Assembly: GCA_012845835.1 (NCBI GenBank)
Contig: JABAKD010000020.1
Location: forward strand, 5,931,915 to 5,995,914
Length of the DNA stretch: 64,000 nt
Direction of reading: 5' to 3'
From: Undaria pinnatifida
Taxonomy: Eukaryota > Sar > Phaeophyceae > Laminariales > Alariaceae
This document shows positions 1 to 11,352 of this stretch, in pieces. Numbering within the stretch: the stretch's first letter is position 1; the number at the start of each line of letters is the position of its first letter. Position numbers and translations under genes: made by a program. Below the pieces are notes generated by a model. The model was not told where the DNA came from and searched no databases. It was given only the letters and a program-made list of their open reading frames with translations.

Positions 1-2276
1 TTCTCGGCACAGTTTACCCGCGGGTGGAGGGGGGAAGGGGGCGGGCGTCCAAAGTGGCGAAAGGGATAGGAAATTGAGGTTTCCTGGTGAATTATGGTTT
101 CCTATTGAAGTAAGGATTCCTGGTGAAATGGGAAGGCGGTAGTTTGTATAAGCCATTGCTCGCGCGGCAGCCGAGTCTTAACAAGGCTTGCGCGGACAGG
201 CTCAACAGCGTACCTACCAGTAGTACGTATTATACGAGTTCAAAGAAAGATGCGTTTTGGTAACGAAGTTTGCAAATGAGAGTGATAACGAAATATGTGC
301 GAGCGCGAGGCCGTGTAAGGTGTTGGGGCTTAGAAAAGGACCAAGCGGCCTAGTGTGTGTGTGTTTTTTTTTAGAGTGTTGTCTCTGTGTTGGTCTGTGC
401 CTTGCTCTCGTGATCATGTTATTCATAAGTCCCGTTTTTTTCGTCACGACACGCACTCGACCTTATACATAAAAGCACCCGGGTTCGAGGTATCGCTTTT
501 TTAGTGTTTTTTGTTTTCGTTTTCCACCCTTTTTTCTTGTCGGCGTACTTGTGCTGCTGTATTGTAGGTCGTGACTGAGTGAGTGAGTGAGTGATCGAGT
601 CTAATTACTTGAAGCACCACGTTCTGTTTTTTGCGGCGATGGAAGTTGACCGGGTGCATTTTCGTGTGTTCCCCCCCTTCCCGTCCGAGAGCGGCCACTT
701 TTTTTTTTCTGTTAGTTTCGTTTGAACGGTGCTATGGCGGTATCACCGTCCCGCCGTGGTACATCACGTTTTCCCCTGGCTATAGTCCTCACGCCTCCCC
801 CGCACATCCAGTACAGGTATAAGGTGCCACAGTTGTGTACTAACTTGTAGTATTTCATAGGGCACGGCTAGTATTGATTAATACCCAAAGGTGTATATGT
901 ATAGTATCCCGTAGTATGTAGGTGTCGCGCTCGCGCGCTGCTTTCCTTTCCTCGCTTCTTCGTCTCTTTGCCCCACATGGATGGATGGATGGATTGTTTT
1001 ATTTGTTAGGTGATGGGTTGGTTGGTTGGTTGATTGATTAATTGATTGATGAACATGGGAATGGTCCCATGGTTGTGACGGTCCCATTGTACAACAACGG
1101 TGCGGCGGGTTATTGGGGATGCTCTGTCAACGGAATTATAGGAAAAGCCTCGATGACTTGTAGTTGCATGTGGATGCTACGGCGGTTTGTACTAGACAGG
1201 ACCTCACACGTAGTATCTGGACTCTCTAATCTCAGCTTCAGCGCTGTTGCCGTTACCGCTGCCCCTAATGTGTACCCGTTCGGGACAATGTTGACGGCGT
1301 GCCAGTCAGAAGCATGATCAATCAGGAAGAGATTAGGAAATAATCACGCACATTGTTGGAGTTGGCGTTGGAGGTAGGCGTTCGCTGAGAGGAGAGTGAA
1401 GAAGTACAAGTACAGAAGGAGCAGGAGAAGAAGGAGAAGAAGAAGATGAAGAACAGAACGAGCAACGCTTTCTTATTTCACTGTGTTGTGCTCGTACGCA
1501 CTTTTTTTTGTACGTCAATACAACATGAGAAACGTGTGCAACATTATAATAGCAGAGAGGGCTGGCAGATGGAAGACCTTTCCCACAAACCCTGCCTGCA
1601 GCAATACTACAACAGGACTACTTGTGGCTCCTTCGAAGTATCACTACTACACAGTATGTATATATGTAGCTCCTCGTACTATCACTGTACGTGCAGCCCC
1701 GCGTTGTTTCGCCCTGCACATGTATAACGGTATTGATGTGCGCGAATTCGATGATGGAGAAATGCGCTACACTAATATTATGATTGCAACACACGAATAA
1801 AACACCCGCCACGCAATTTGACCGTAAATACACAACCTGAACGAACGGAACACAGGCAGACACAAAAAAATGTGGTAGCAGCAGCGGCAGCACGTGGCAG
1901 TTGTTGCGTCATTGAGCGGATATTGTCCAGAACACATTTTTAGCCAGGCGTAAGTACATGTATGTGCTATAGAGTCTGACCCGCACCCAGTGTGGGACGA
2001 AACGCAAGCCGTATACATATAGCATGTCGTATTTGGGAGATATTTGGCCTGCGCAGAGAAGTACAAAATATTAGTAATTCTAGCTACTGCTGTGTGCTAT
2101 ACTACTTTCCCACCACTGCTACTGGTACCAGGTATAAAATGACTAATAATACTACTGACTAGAATGGTGCGTACGAAAGTATTATGAAATTGCCACGTCC
2201 TTCCCCCCCCACGCACGGTGCTCCGTCTCGAAAGGGATGCATGGTCAATGGTCAAAGGACAGGCGAAAGCAACTAA
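1..2276. other. Intergenic, no gene recognised
   Basis: No ORF here has a recognisable domain or convincing splice sites. The only structure seen is a short simple-sequence patch near 977-1050. An open stretch at 1042-1317 (+) reads as ordinary protein but matches no family I know, so it is not called. Confidence 0.5.
977..1050. repeat. GGAT / GGTT simple-sequence patch
   Basis: Tandem ATGG units near 977-995 are followed after a short gap by GGTT and GATT units from about 1015 to 1050. This is microsatellite DNA with no coding signature. Confidence 0.75.
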
Positions 2277-2726
2277 TGAGTACGCCCCCCCCCCTCCCCC
2301 CCCCCGGCTCCAACCGACTGTTTGTTGTTGTTGATGAAAGCAGAAGCAGACCAAAATGCGTGCCTCCAGCAGCAGGAGCAGCAGCCTGGAATGCTTGTCT
2401 CCCATGCATCCAGCATCCCGCAAGCAAAAAAACCAAAAATGTGATCGACGTTTTTCAGTACATTATTACCTTGTTGTAGTGCTGCGGTATTCGTAGAGGT
2501 CACGTAATAATAAGCAACACACTGGAGAGGAATGGTGTTATTATAGCTCTCAGTCAGGCTGGGTTTCTTATTATTGAGAAAGCATGAGTTCCACACTAAT
2601 TTCAATATATACAATGGATTCCGATTCCAGCCTTCTTTATTACTTTCTTATTTAACTTTCGTTTCTCATGAGTAGAACCCATGAGACCTGTACGAACATG
2701 CTTCGGAGTAATATAGACTAGACTAT

Positions 2727-3530
2727 ACGATATATATATCCACCCCCCCCCCCCCCCCCCCCTCCAACGCCCCCTCTTTTCCGACCACCTGCACGATCGC
2801 CTAGACCTAGCACCACGCGTATAACAAGCTGCTACATATCTTTGATCTCACAGCCGAAGTGTATTTGAATATTATTTGTGACATAAACCTCCTAAAAAAT
2901 CTCCCCCCCCCCCCCCCCTCCCCCCCTCTTGCCCTCCCTTACTCAAACGCCCCACCAAATATCGAAATCCGCCACATTAATAAACACTTCACGCACAGGA
3001 TATCACCTCAATATCTTTCGAGGGCCATCCATGCCGCTGTGCCCCCCCCCCCCCCCCCCCGCCTCGAACGCCCCCTTCTTCCCCATCACCCGCACCATCG
3101 CCTAGACCTAGCACCACACGTATAACGAACCCCTCACCTAAAGCCCTTCCTCCCCCCCCCCCCCCCCCCCCCGCCCCCACCCCCCACCTCCCCCCGAACC
3201 CATCCCAACCCCACCCCCTCGAACACTCCACCCTCTCTTTACTCACTGATTGTACGACTTACCCCAGGATATACATGATAAACTGATGTATTATTTCCAA
3301 AACCGTCACATTTATCCCCTCAAAATAATGTATAGTTTCCAGGCACATATTGAGCTGCCCCCCCCGCCCCCCCCCCCCCCCCCGCCCCAACCCCCCCCCC
3401 CCCCCCCGCCCCCAATAATATACTGGTGCCAAAACCGTCAGATTTATCCCCTCGAAAGGATTTACAGATTACATGCACAAATTGCCCCCTCCCCCCCCCC
3501 CCCCCCCCCCCCCCTCCTCCAAACCCGCTC
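2727..3530. repeat. Poly-C tract cluster with interspersed repeat fragments
   Basis: Long C runs recur at about 2743-2762, 2900-2917, 3043-3060, 3152-3172, 3358-3412 and 3490-3515. They are separated by short similar blocks (AAAACCGTCACATTTATCCCC and relatives) that resemble the outer part of the fold-back element starting at 3640. Proline-rich ORFs in this stretch are artefacts of the C runs. Confidence 0.75.
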
Positions 3531-3639
3531 GCTTTTGATCAAAACCAGGCCCCCACGTCCTTCAAAACTCCGCCCCACCCCCCTCACCGGTTATTCGACT
3601 TACAAGGTTCACTTGATAAAAGGATACATTTCCCTTCAC

Positions 3640-4125
3640 AGCTGTCAGATTTTGTCCCCCTCAGAAACGGGTTTTATAGTTTCCGCGCACAGACTGACTA
3701 AAATCATCCTGTTGACCCTGATAGCTACACTGTAGTTGTAAGGGGAGTCGCCGACCTATATCCTTAATGAGGACACACAACTCGTAATGCGCGCGATCGG
3801 AGTATCACGCACAGCTTGCAAAGATGAGTTTCGACGAAATCTTCGATCTCACAGCTGGAGTGTATTTTCATTTTTTATAATATTATAAAAATGAAAATAC
3901 ACTTTATTTAGCTGTGAGATCGACCAGAATTTTTTTTTTTGCTCAAAACTCAGCTTTGTTTGCAGGCTGCGTGTGATACTTCGATCGCGCGTATTACGGG
4001 GTGTGCACCGTCGTGAAGGATACAGGTCCGTGACTCCCCTAAGTACTAAGACGTTCAGCCTTGTCCTGCGCACGGAAGCTGTATACCTCACGTGAGGGGG
4101 ACAAAACGAGACATCTATCTGTAGA
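3640..4125. mobile_element. Fold-back (long inverted repeat) element, family R1
   Basis: Two arms of about 240 bp face each other. The left arm (3640-3877) runs from the TTTTGTCCCCCTCA block through a GGGGAGTCGCCGACC block to CGATCTCACAGCTG. The right arm (about 3890-4125) is its diverged reverse complement, ending in TGAGGGGGACAAAA. The centre at 3846-3930 is a near-perfect AT-rich palindrome. Single arms or fragments recur at 10237-10410, 11281-11352, 13255-13495, 15530-15605, 40062-40200 and 44105-44185. There is no coding capacity, so it is probably a non-autonomous DNA element. Confidence 0.75.
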
Positions 4126-5655
4126 GTGCAGTATGCATGAAACAATAATGATAATAATATTAGTAGTCTAGTCTAAGTACTTACTTACTAAATTAGTTAG
4201 ACTAACTAGTGATATAGTCTAAAGTGTGAGTTGTTGTTGCTTTTGCAGTGGGCTGCTTTTGGGTCGACCGGGTTTGTACGCAAGTTCCTGTGTACTCCCT
4301 GAATATATATGTGGCAGGCCAGCGGAGGCCCAGCCCCGGCCTGATGCTCGGGTTGTTTTACTGTCGAGTCATAATGGAACATGCGGTGGACGTCGATCGC
4401 TACTACTGCTCCGACTTCGTGATCTCTCTTCTGCTCTTCTTGATGTAAAATGCAAAGGCACACTACTCACACACCTGTATTGTATCGTAAGCCATGTATA
4501 CTTATTGTTGTTTATAATACATGCTTCAAACATCATACAGTTTTTTAGTATGTCGTGTTGTTCCGTGGTCACAGGACAGGCTCCATTTATTTACTCTGTC
4601 TGGAGTGGAAGAATATCCCAGTGAAAACACAGAAGAACAACGAAGCAAAAACAAAAACAAAAAGTAAGTGGTCAAGACTTACTACACCCATAGACTAGAC
4701 TACATTTATTTATCACATAATGTAGTCTAGACTAGATAGACTAATAACATGTGGCTCAAGCAACAATAATAATGAATGCATCACCTGTCTGCTGTGACCC
4801 TCTCTGGTACTAATAATTGCTATTATAATAATAGCAGTACACGACCTAGTAGTCCATCCTTCAGACATTCACGTGCCGTAGTACACGCGCCATCGGAGTC
4901 GGAGTGTAGTTTAGTATCACACCATCTCACAGCTGGTGGTGTGGTGGTGTATGTAGCACAACAGCAAGCAGCAGCAGTTAGTTAGTTAGTAGTAGTAGTA
5001 CTCGTAATACTACTACTTGTAGTTGAAGAAGTATTATTAATTATTGCATTTTCAGCTAGAAATTGTACCACCAGTCGTGTACGCGGTAATACGCAGCAGC
5101 GCTACTGCTGCTGCTGCTGCAGTATTGGTACTACTATTAATAATACATACTGCTGCTGTACTGCTGTTGTTGTAGGTCACACAATTAATGGGTGGGAAAC
5201 GAAGTTTTTCTCGTATCATCAAATACCTTTCGGTAGCTCAGGTCTCAGCAGGTACGTACAGATTTAGTCTATACCAGGTACCATGAAGGTTGTTGTTGTT
5301 GTTGTTGTTGTTCTCGCATAATCAAGTCCGTGGTCACAGGACACCAGGAAGGTAGGATCTCCCCGATAATTGAACAATCCCAACGGTCAGTCGTTCATCA
5401 GACTTTTCTAGGAAAATGACAAAATTTTGCTATTTTCGATTTTTCGCAGGTGGTCGGCAGTTCTCGGGAGCAGTTCTCTTGCGCCCCTGACCCCTCTATT
5501 TAGGGCCTCCATATCAATCTCATGAAGTTTTTTTTGCAGCATCCACGCACCCACCCACACAGCACACAGACTACAGACAGCAGGCAGCAGCAGTCAACTG
5601 AGAAGACACGCCAGTCAGACAACAGAGACCACAGACTAGCAAGGCCGGACCGTCT
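4126..5655. other. Repeat-rich intergenic stretch upstream of gag
   Basis: There is no convincing gene. AT-rich palindromic GTCTAGACTA-type sequence lies at 4165-4220 and 4690-4745, and trinucleotide runs (TAG, CTG, GTT) at 4960-5310. Two segments, 4556-4620 and 5288-5340, share the CCGTGGTCACAGGAC block with the reverse complement of 49085-49180, so they are fragments of a dispersed repeat. The last 130 bp before 5656 is CAGCA/CAGAC-rich and may be the gag leader. Confidence 0.5.
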
Positions 5656-7974
5656 ATGGCCGCCCTTCGGAAGAAGAAGTTCGAGAGCTTGATCAAGAAA
5701 GAAGGTGGTGGTGGTGGCGACGAAAAGCCGCGACGTTCTTCAATGCTTCAACTACCTACCAACATCGTAGGCGAAACTGGGACGAGCCCAATAGACGGCA
5801 GAGATGACCCAGCCGGGTCGCCGGGAACAACACCTGCTGCTGCCGCTGCGGTTTCCCCTCCTCGTCATGCCGAAGTGAAATCTCCCTTGAAGGGGGTGAG
5901 CGGCGCTGCTCGCATCCCCAGCCGCAGCAGCAGCTGTAGCGAAGAACGGAGGGAGGAGAGAGCGAAAACGAACCGACTCCAATCCAACGGCTCCCCGGAA
6001 GAGCGCAGCCGCACCAACAGCAACAAGAGCACCGCCACCAGCACCAGCACCAGCAGCAGCGCGAACCGCCTGGGTGACGAAGCCCCTCAGGCTCAGGCCG
6101 TGCCTACGAAAGCTACGGGCGGCTCGTCCGAAGGTAGGCCGGCGCCGAAAGATAGTCCCGGAGAAAAGGCCCGCGAACGAGAAAAGCTGCGCGAACAGCT
6201 GCAGAAGCTCGTCAGCAATAAGCTGTCGACCCTGGGCGATCTCGATCATGCCGGCCTGGTTGCCCTTGAGGCGCTATCGAAGATGCCTCCACCCCCTGGT
6301 ACCACCGTTCCCAGGCAGCCTGGCTCCCCACACGCCGGCGGGAATGCGACGGGTGGTGGTCGCCCGCGAAAAAATCTCCCTCCCGGTCTGGAAAAAGTCC
6401 CCAGGTTTACCGGCAAGAATGTGGGTGCGCTGTCGGACACTCTGAACAGGTTTCATTCGTTGGTAGTTGCTGCCCTTCCGGGCAGCCCTCATCAAGCGGT
6501 GAATCGGGCGCTCCTCCGCGACGTCGTGTTCATTCTCGAGGGCTCCGCTCTCAAGTTCTACGACGAGCTCAAGGGCGGCAAAATACAATGGGAGGCTGTT
6601 CCGCCCGTGGCAGGGGGCGCGGCGGCGACGGAGCCTCAGGCGACGAAGCCTTATTTCCAGCCTCCGTCGACGTGGGCTCAGGTGTGCGAAGCTTTTCACG
6701 ACCACTATCTTCCTGCCCAGGGCATCGCACGCACAGCCGCGACCCTTGTGTCTTTGTCCCAGGCTCCGGGTGAGTCGGTCCGGAGCTTGGCCGCGCGCCA
6801 GCTGGGCTTGACGCACCATTTGAACCGGCTCATCGCTGCGGACGGCGGTCGAACGTCATTTTGGGACGCCATATCGATTGGGCTCTTCGAGCGAGCTCTT
6901 CGTCTAGACCTCCGCCGAATGCAGAGCACGGAGGTTCCTTGCTCGTCCTTCGAGAGCAGCGTCAATCGTGCCGAGCGTAACGCGGCTTTGGCGGACACAG
7001 TCGTCCAGAGCAAGGAGGGCGGCGGCGGCGGTACCGCTGTTAACGAGGGCGGCAGCGGAAGCGATGGCAAGCTCCACCCCGGCGAAACGCAAGGGCACGT
7101 TGGGCCGAACGCCTCGACCTCTGGACATGACCAGCAACAGCAAGATGTCTTGAGGTCATCTGATAGGATAGGGGATTCAGCCGGCGTTCCGCCCGTTGGT
7201 GTTACTGCTGCTGCTGCGGCGGCAGCTGCTGGCGCTGCTGCGGCTGAGGAAGACGTTCCGAGCAATGTTGGTATGAAGCGTTCCGTATCTCAAATGAGTG
7301 ATGATCTGGTGACCGTCAAGTGTGAAGGGGCTGCTGCTGGGACCGACTCTCCACTGTTGGTAGACGCTCGCCGTGTTCTATCGGAGGCCCGCGCCCGGGT
7401 TGAAAAAGCCATTGGTAGCAACGATGGGAAAGACAGTGACGACGTTGGTTATCTCAATGGCGGCGACGTTGCGTCCGATCTCCTTGGTGATGGTGGGTCT
7501 CAGCCGTTCGAGAATGCCTCGCGAGGGGCAATGGTGCCCGTCGCTGACGATGGGCCCATGCCCCCGCGACCGTGCCGACAAGAACCAGGCGGAAGAGAGC
7601 GGAGCGGAGATTTCGGCGGCTCAAGGGAGGAGAGGAAGCGCAACAACAAAAAAGAAAGAAAGAGACAGCGTGATTGGCATGACGGCAACGCAGGGGGGGG
7701 CAATTGCCCCCGCCCCATCCATGGAGAATTAGTAGGTGATCGTCCCCCCTGTACCGTTCCTCAATGCAAGGCCATCAACCGTCAGTTCCACTGCACCAAT
7801 GAGTGCTTCTTTCATCCAGAGCACGGGAAATATGGCCGGCCGCGAGCAGGCGGGAGGAGACGCCCCGCCAGGACAGTTGCGGACCGGGAGCCTGCGGAAT
7901 TCGGCGGATACAACAACTTTGGCTTGCAGCGCGCGCCATACACCGACACCTTCGGGACGGAGCACTACTTCTAG
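5656..7974 (+). CDS. Retrotransposon Gag-like polyprotein, intact single ORF
   Basis: This is the longest open frame in the window (772 residues) and is uninterrupted. Residues 1-225 are low-complexity and charged (Ser, Ala, Gly, Lys/Glu). Residues about 240-460 have the all-helical look of a retrotransposon capsid, including an FHDHYLPA segment and a following LxxLxQxPGESVRxLAxR stretch typical of gag in LTR elements. A long Ala/Gly-rich linker follows. Near the end lies a Cys/His cluster of the form C-x4-C-x8-C-x3-C-x2-H that could replace the usual zinc knuckle. No protease, reverse transcriptase, RNase H or integrase follows: after the stop comes about 300 bp of anonymous sequence and then tandem repeats. 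I saw no paired LTRs. It is therefore either the gag of a truncated element, a gag-only non-autonomous element, or a domesticated gag. The Met at 5656 is the first in frame and sits after an A/C-rich leader. Confidence 0.75.
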   Translation: MAALRKKKFESLIKKEGGGGGDEKPRRSSMLQLPTNIVGETGTSPIDGRDDPAGSPGTTPAAAAAVSPPRHAEVKSPLKGVSGAARIPSRSSSCSEERREERAKTNRLQSNGSPEERSRTNSNKSTATSTSTSSSANRLGDEAPQAQAVPTKATGGSSEGRPAPKDSPGEKAREREKLREQLQKLVSNKLSTLGDLDHAGLVALEALSKMPPPPGTTVPRQPGSPHAGGNATGGGRPRKNLPPGLEKVPRFTGKNVGALSDTLNRFHSLVVAALPGSPHQAVNRALLRDVVFILEGSALKFYDELKGGKIQWEAVPPVAGGAAATEPQATKPYFQPPSTWAQVCEAFHDHYLPAQGIARTAATLVSLSQAPGESVRSLAARQLGLTHHLNRLIAADGGRTSFWDAISIGLFERALRLDLRRMQSTEVPCSSFESSVNRAERNAALADTVVQSKEGGGGGTAVNEGGSGSDGKLHPGETQGHVGPNASTSGHDQQQQDVLRSSDRIGDSAGVPPVGVTAAAAAAAAGAAAAEEDVPSNVGMKRSVSQMSDDLVTVKCEGAAAGTDSPLLVDARRVLSEARARVEKAIGSNDGKDSDDVGYLNGGDVASDLLGDGGSQPFENASRGAMVPVADDGPMPPRPCRQEPGGRERSGDFGGSREERKRNNKKERKRQRDWHDGNAGGGNCPRPIHGELVGDRPPCTVPQCKAINRQFHCTNECFFHPEHGKYGRPRAGGRRRPARTVADREPAEFGGYNNFGLQRAPYTDTFGTEHYF

Positions 7975-8281
7975 AGAGGGTGAGAACACAGCCCTACCTA
8001 GAGCGCTTGTTCTCTTCGTGCTTTCTTGTAAGTTTTTTTCCTTGTCCGCTCATAGTTTTTGAGTGATTTCGGCGAGGGATAACGCATTGAGTTATGCTCG
8101 GCTTACTAGCCATCAGCTTCTGTTCGGTCTGATGGGCTGCTGTTGAAGCCGCTGGCGTATCGATCGGTCAAAATATCGTTTTCTGACGCCTCCCCACTTG
8201 CGTCCGTCCGTTCTTGATGCTATCAGATCGTCTACGAGCAGAAAAAATAGCGTTGTGTTAACACTGGTGGTACTCCCGAAG
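7975..8281. other. Spacer between gag and tandem repeat
   Basis: About 300 bp without a gene or visible LTR. A small inverted motif (CATCAGC / GCTGATGG-like) occurs near 8110-8145, and nothing else was recognised. Confidence 0.4.
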
Positions 8282-9080
8282 AATGCCAGTTGCCGGCCGG
8301 AATAGCCGACAAAAAAAAATTATTGCAAAAATTGGGCCAACCCCTACAGCACGAAAACATGAACCCACGTATTGAAAGGATCCACCAACCCACCGGGCAC
8401 CACGTAGTGCACCCACCAGCTACCCATCACCCACATCATATACTCCGTAAAGAGTGCCTGTTGCCGGCCAGTATTATAGCGGAGCTAACTAGATTGGTGC
8501 TCCATGTACAAGAAACAAATAATAACAGGGCAGCAGTAGTAAAAGTGCAGTGGTGCTCGCGAAGTACCAGGGTATGCCAGTTGCCGGCCGCTACGGCGGA
8601 GAAAACCGGCCGGTACGGCGGGGGAAAAAAAAATAGTGCAAAAATAGGGCCAACCCCCACATCACGAAAAAGTTAACCTACGCAGGAAAGGATCCACCAA
8701 CCCAGCACAGGCACCACCCAGTGCACCCACCACGTACCCACCCTGGTAATCCGGTACCAAAAAATAAAGGGCCAACCCCCCCTGCCCGCAAAAATTAACC
8801 CACGTACGAAAGGATCCACCAACCCGCCAGGCACCACCCAGGGCACCCACCACCTTCCCACCACCCAGCCGCGTACCCACTGTGTCGTACAGCAGTGCAG
8901 CGGTACGTACCGTAGTAAACCGGTACTGCTACACAGCATTGCATGCTGCGGAGGGCAGCAATTACGTACGGTAGTAGTAAACCCAAAATAGATCCAATCC
9001 CCACATCACGAAACGATCCACCAACCCGCCAGGTACCATGCAGTGCACCGACCACCGACCCACTACCCGCTGAACAACTC
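8282..9080. repeat. Degenerate tandem repeat, four to five units
   Basis: Units contain, in order, GCCAGTTGCCGGCCG, an A run, GGGCCAACCCC, a CACGAAAA block, AAAGGATCCACCAACCC and GGCACCAC with CACCCACCAC. Copies start near 8284, 8576, 8764 (truncated at its start) and 8985. Unit length varies from about 150 to 290 bp because parts are missing. The frames through it code only His/Pro-rich artefacts. Confidence 0.7.
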
Positions 9081-10236
9081 ACTACATACAGCAGTACAGC
9101 AGTACAGCAGTGCAGCAGCACGGACGCCATTATACCTGTACGCGAGGAGCGTTTGGCTGATTCTCGAGTCTTGACCCGGTAAGAAACTGGGGGTATTCGT
9201 TCCCCCCGCCATCTCGAGGAGCGAGCGAGCCGCCACTACCTAGCACCCACCACCCACCCACCGACCTACCCACCACAGCAGTACAACATTGCAGCAGTAC
9301 GTGCCGACGTATCTACAACGGCAGCACACAGGCCGCAGTGCAGCAGAACGCGCACCACGTCGGGTACGCGGTACGCGACGAGCTAGGTGGGCGGGGTGGG
9401 AATATCCAATTTCTTACGATTCTCCGTCTTCCCGGGGAGAGCGCGAGCCGTCTCCGGGAGGGGCTTTTCACGCTCCCCGCTCGCCGAGTTGGGAACCGTC
9501 GGCCGTTGTGGCGCCGGGGTCACGGAGGGGTGACGTGTGGGGTGGGCGTGCTGTCGCCGGGGGGCGTGTGGCGAGCGGCAGAGCGGGTCACGCGGAATGA
9601 ATCCTGGAACCGAATGTTTTTAAAGGCCCTTTATGAGGCGACAACGTGACGACGTTAGCGTATCATACCATACGGATTTCAACAGTAGCGGTAGTACCAG
9701 GCATATGTCATAGTAAAACAGGAATATCATTAGGCGAACGCACCGCCGGCCACGAGCCTGCCGCCTCCTCTTTGGCCCTCCACTAGGCATGAAGTAGGCC
9801 TCAATGCGCCTAAGCAGAAGGCAAAAGGTACCTCAAAAGCTTTTGTTTTTTGCAACTGCTGTTGTTTTTTTTCGCCCTCGAAGTAAATGTGCACGTAGCA
9901 GCACATTGGCCGCATCGGATGGTGCGTTATTTACGCGAAAATCTGACCGAAAATTGAGTACCAGCTGGTAGTGACAGTATTGTAGAAAAAAGTGTGCAAC
10001 AGCGTCTGCTTATGACCCTGGTCGTGATGATTGTTGGAATAGACTACCAGGTACGTGCATACTCGAATGATGGGCCGAAATCGCCCAGCATCGCCCTTGG
10101 TATAAAACATAGCATGAAGAAAATATTGCACGTCAGCTGTGACCGACCCGATACCCGACCCGACACTTGAGATTTCAAACACACCCTAACCCGATCCGAC
10201 TCGACCCCGCGAGGTTTTTTATAGTCAAATAGTCCT
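9081..10236. other. Intergenic, nothing recognised
   Basis: GTAC- and CAGCAGTA-rich sequence to about 9350, then a GC-rich patch to 9600. Two overlapping 103-residue frames (9289-9649) show no domain and are probably chance. Confidence 0.4.
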
Positions 10237-10410
10237 GTTGACCCTGGTAGCACCCAGGGGAGTCGTCGACCTATCGTCAAGAGGAATGCAGCTGTAAAAA
10301 CTCGTGGCCGAAGTATGACGCAGCTTGCAGAGAATAGTATCTACCACTCAGTTCGTCGAACTCACAGCTGACGTCCGATATTTTCTCCATGTAATGTTTT
10401 ATATAACGAA
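10237..10410 (+). repeat. R1 fold-back arm, diverged copy
   Basis: It shares with the R1 arm, in the same order, the CTGTTGACCCTG, GGGGAGTCGTCGACCTAT, GCAGCTTGCA and CGAACTCACAGCTGACG blocks. Its last part is repeated on the far side of the TIR element at 10425-11277. Confidence 0.6.
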
Positions 10411-10424
10411 GCGTTCAGAAAATA

Positions 10425-11277
10425 CCGTAACTGACACAAGATGTGACCCGTACATAAGAAATCACACCCCCCACAGAATATGACACCCCGGTGATAATTT
10501 TGGGCGTTTCTGACGAACCATCAATTTGTCACCCGGGGTACATAAGATGACACCCCCCGGTATTATCGTAGTTTTGATTTGTGGTTTGTGGCTTCGATTT
10601 TCGGTCGTGGTGTCTCCGCGTAACTCTTTTTTGGTCGTACCGATAGCGAGGTAGGTAGCAGCAGCCCACTTTTGTGTGGGGGTAGGACGGATGGCGCAGC
10701 CACCGCCTCGTATCATGTCGGGCGAGGTACCTTCAGTTTAGGTATACCAGGTATTTTATCTTTTTATGCTCCAATCCAAGCCCGTATTTTGTTTGAAACT
10801 TTCTTCGGCGTTGGAAGGGTTGAGTCATCGTCGAGGTCATGTGGTAAGGAGTTTCGTCACCTAGGTTGGGCCCCCTTGTTTTACCACAACCCGGTGTCAC
10901 AGGTAGGTACCTACAGCAGGAGTGCGGGGCAGCTGCAAGTGTTTGCGCAGGCATACCACACCCCTTCAAGTGTGCGGCAGCAGCGGTTCAACTGTTATCA
11001 CACCCGCTTTTATCACACCCCCAAACACACCCTGTGGGTGTTCGGACGTGCTATCACACCCCCTTTTTATCACACCCCCTCATTTATCACACCCTCAAAC
11101 ACACCTTGTGGGTGTTCGGACGTCCTATCACACCCCCGTTGGGCCCCCTGCGAGCTGCACTGTATCACCCGGGGTACGCAAGATATCACACCCCCCACAG
11201 GATACCACACCCGGTGATGATATTTTTAAATCCCGAAATTTTTATCACCGGGGTGTGTTATTTTGTGTCAGTTACGG
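10425..11277. mobile_element. TIR element, family R2, with 5-bp target duplication
   Basis: The left end starts CCGTAACTGACACAA at 10425 and the right end at 11277 is its exact reverse complement. The flanks are AAATA on both sides (10420-10424 and 11278-11282). The 853-bp body is full of TATCACACCCC motifs in both orientations, an internal ACACCCGGTGAT...ATCACCGGGGTGTG hairpin near the right end, and a duplicated block with GTGGGTGTTCGGACGT (near 11035 and 11111). There is no transposase, so this is a non-autonomous DNA transposon. The superfamily cannot be told from the sequence. Confidence 0.8.
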
Positions 11278-11282
11278 AAATA

Positions 11283-11352
11283 TCTACCACTCAGTTCGTC
11301 GAACTCACAGCTGACGTGCAACATTTTTCATCATGTAATGTTTTTTATAAAA
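11283..11352 (+). repeat. Direct repeat of 10345-10408 (R1 fragment)
   Basis: The ATCTACCACTCAGTTCGTCG and CTCACAGCTGACGT blocks and the CATGTAATGTTTTATATAA-like tail appear on both sides of the TIR element. Either two R1 fragments lay in tandem before insertion, or the flank was duplicated. Confidence 0.6.

Noticed and set aside
3250-3735. 161-residue Pro-rich ORF
   Set aside because: Open only because of the C runs.
3820-3850. Hammerhead-ribozyme-like core (GATGAG...CGAAA) in the R1 arm
   Set aside because: The essential C and U before GAUGA are both A here and no cleavage site or three-stem fold can be drawn.
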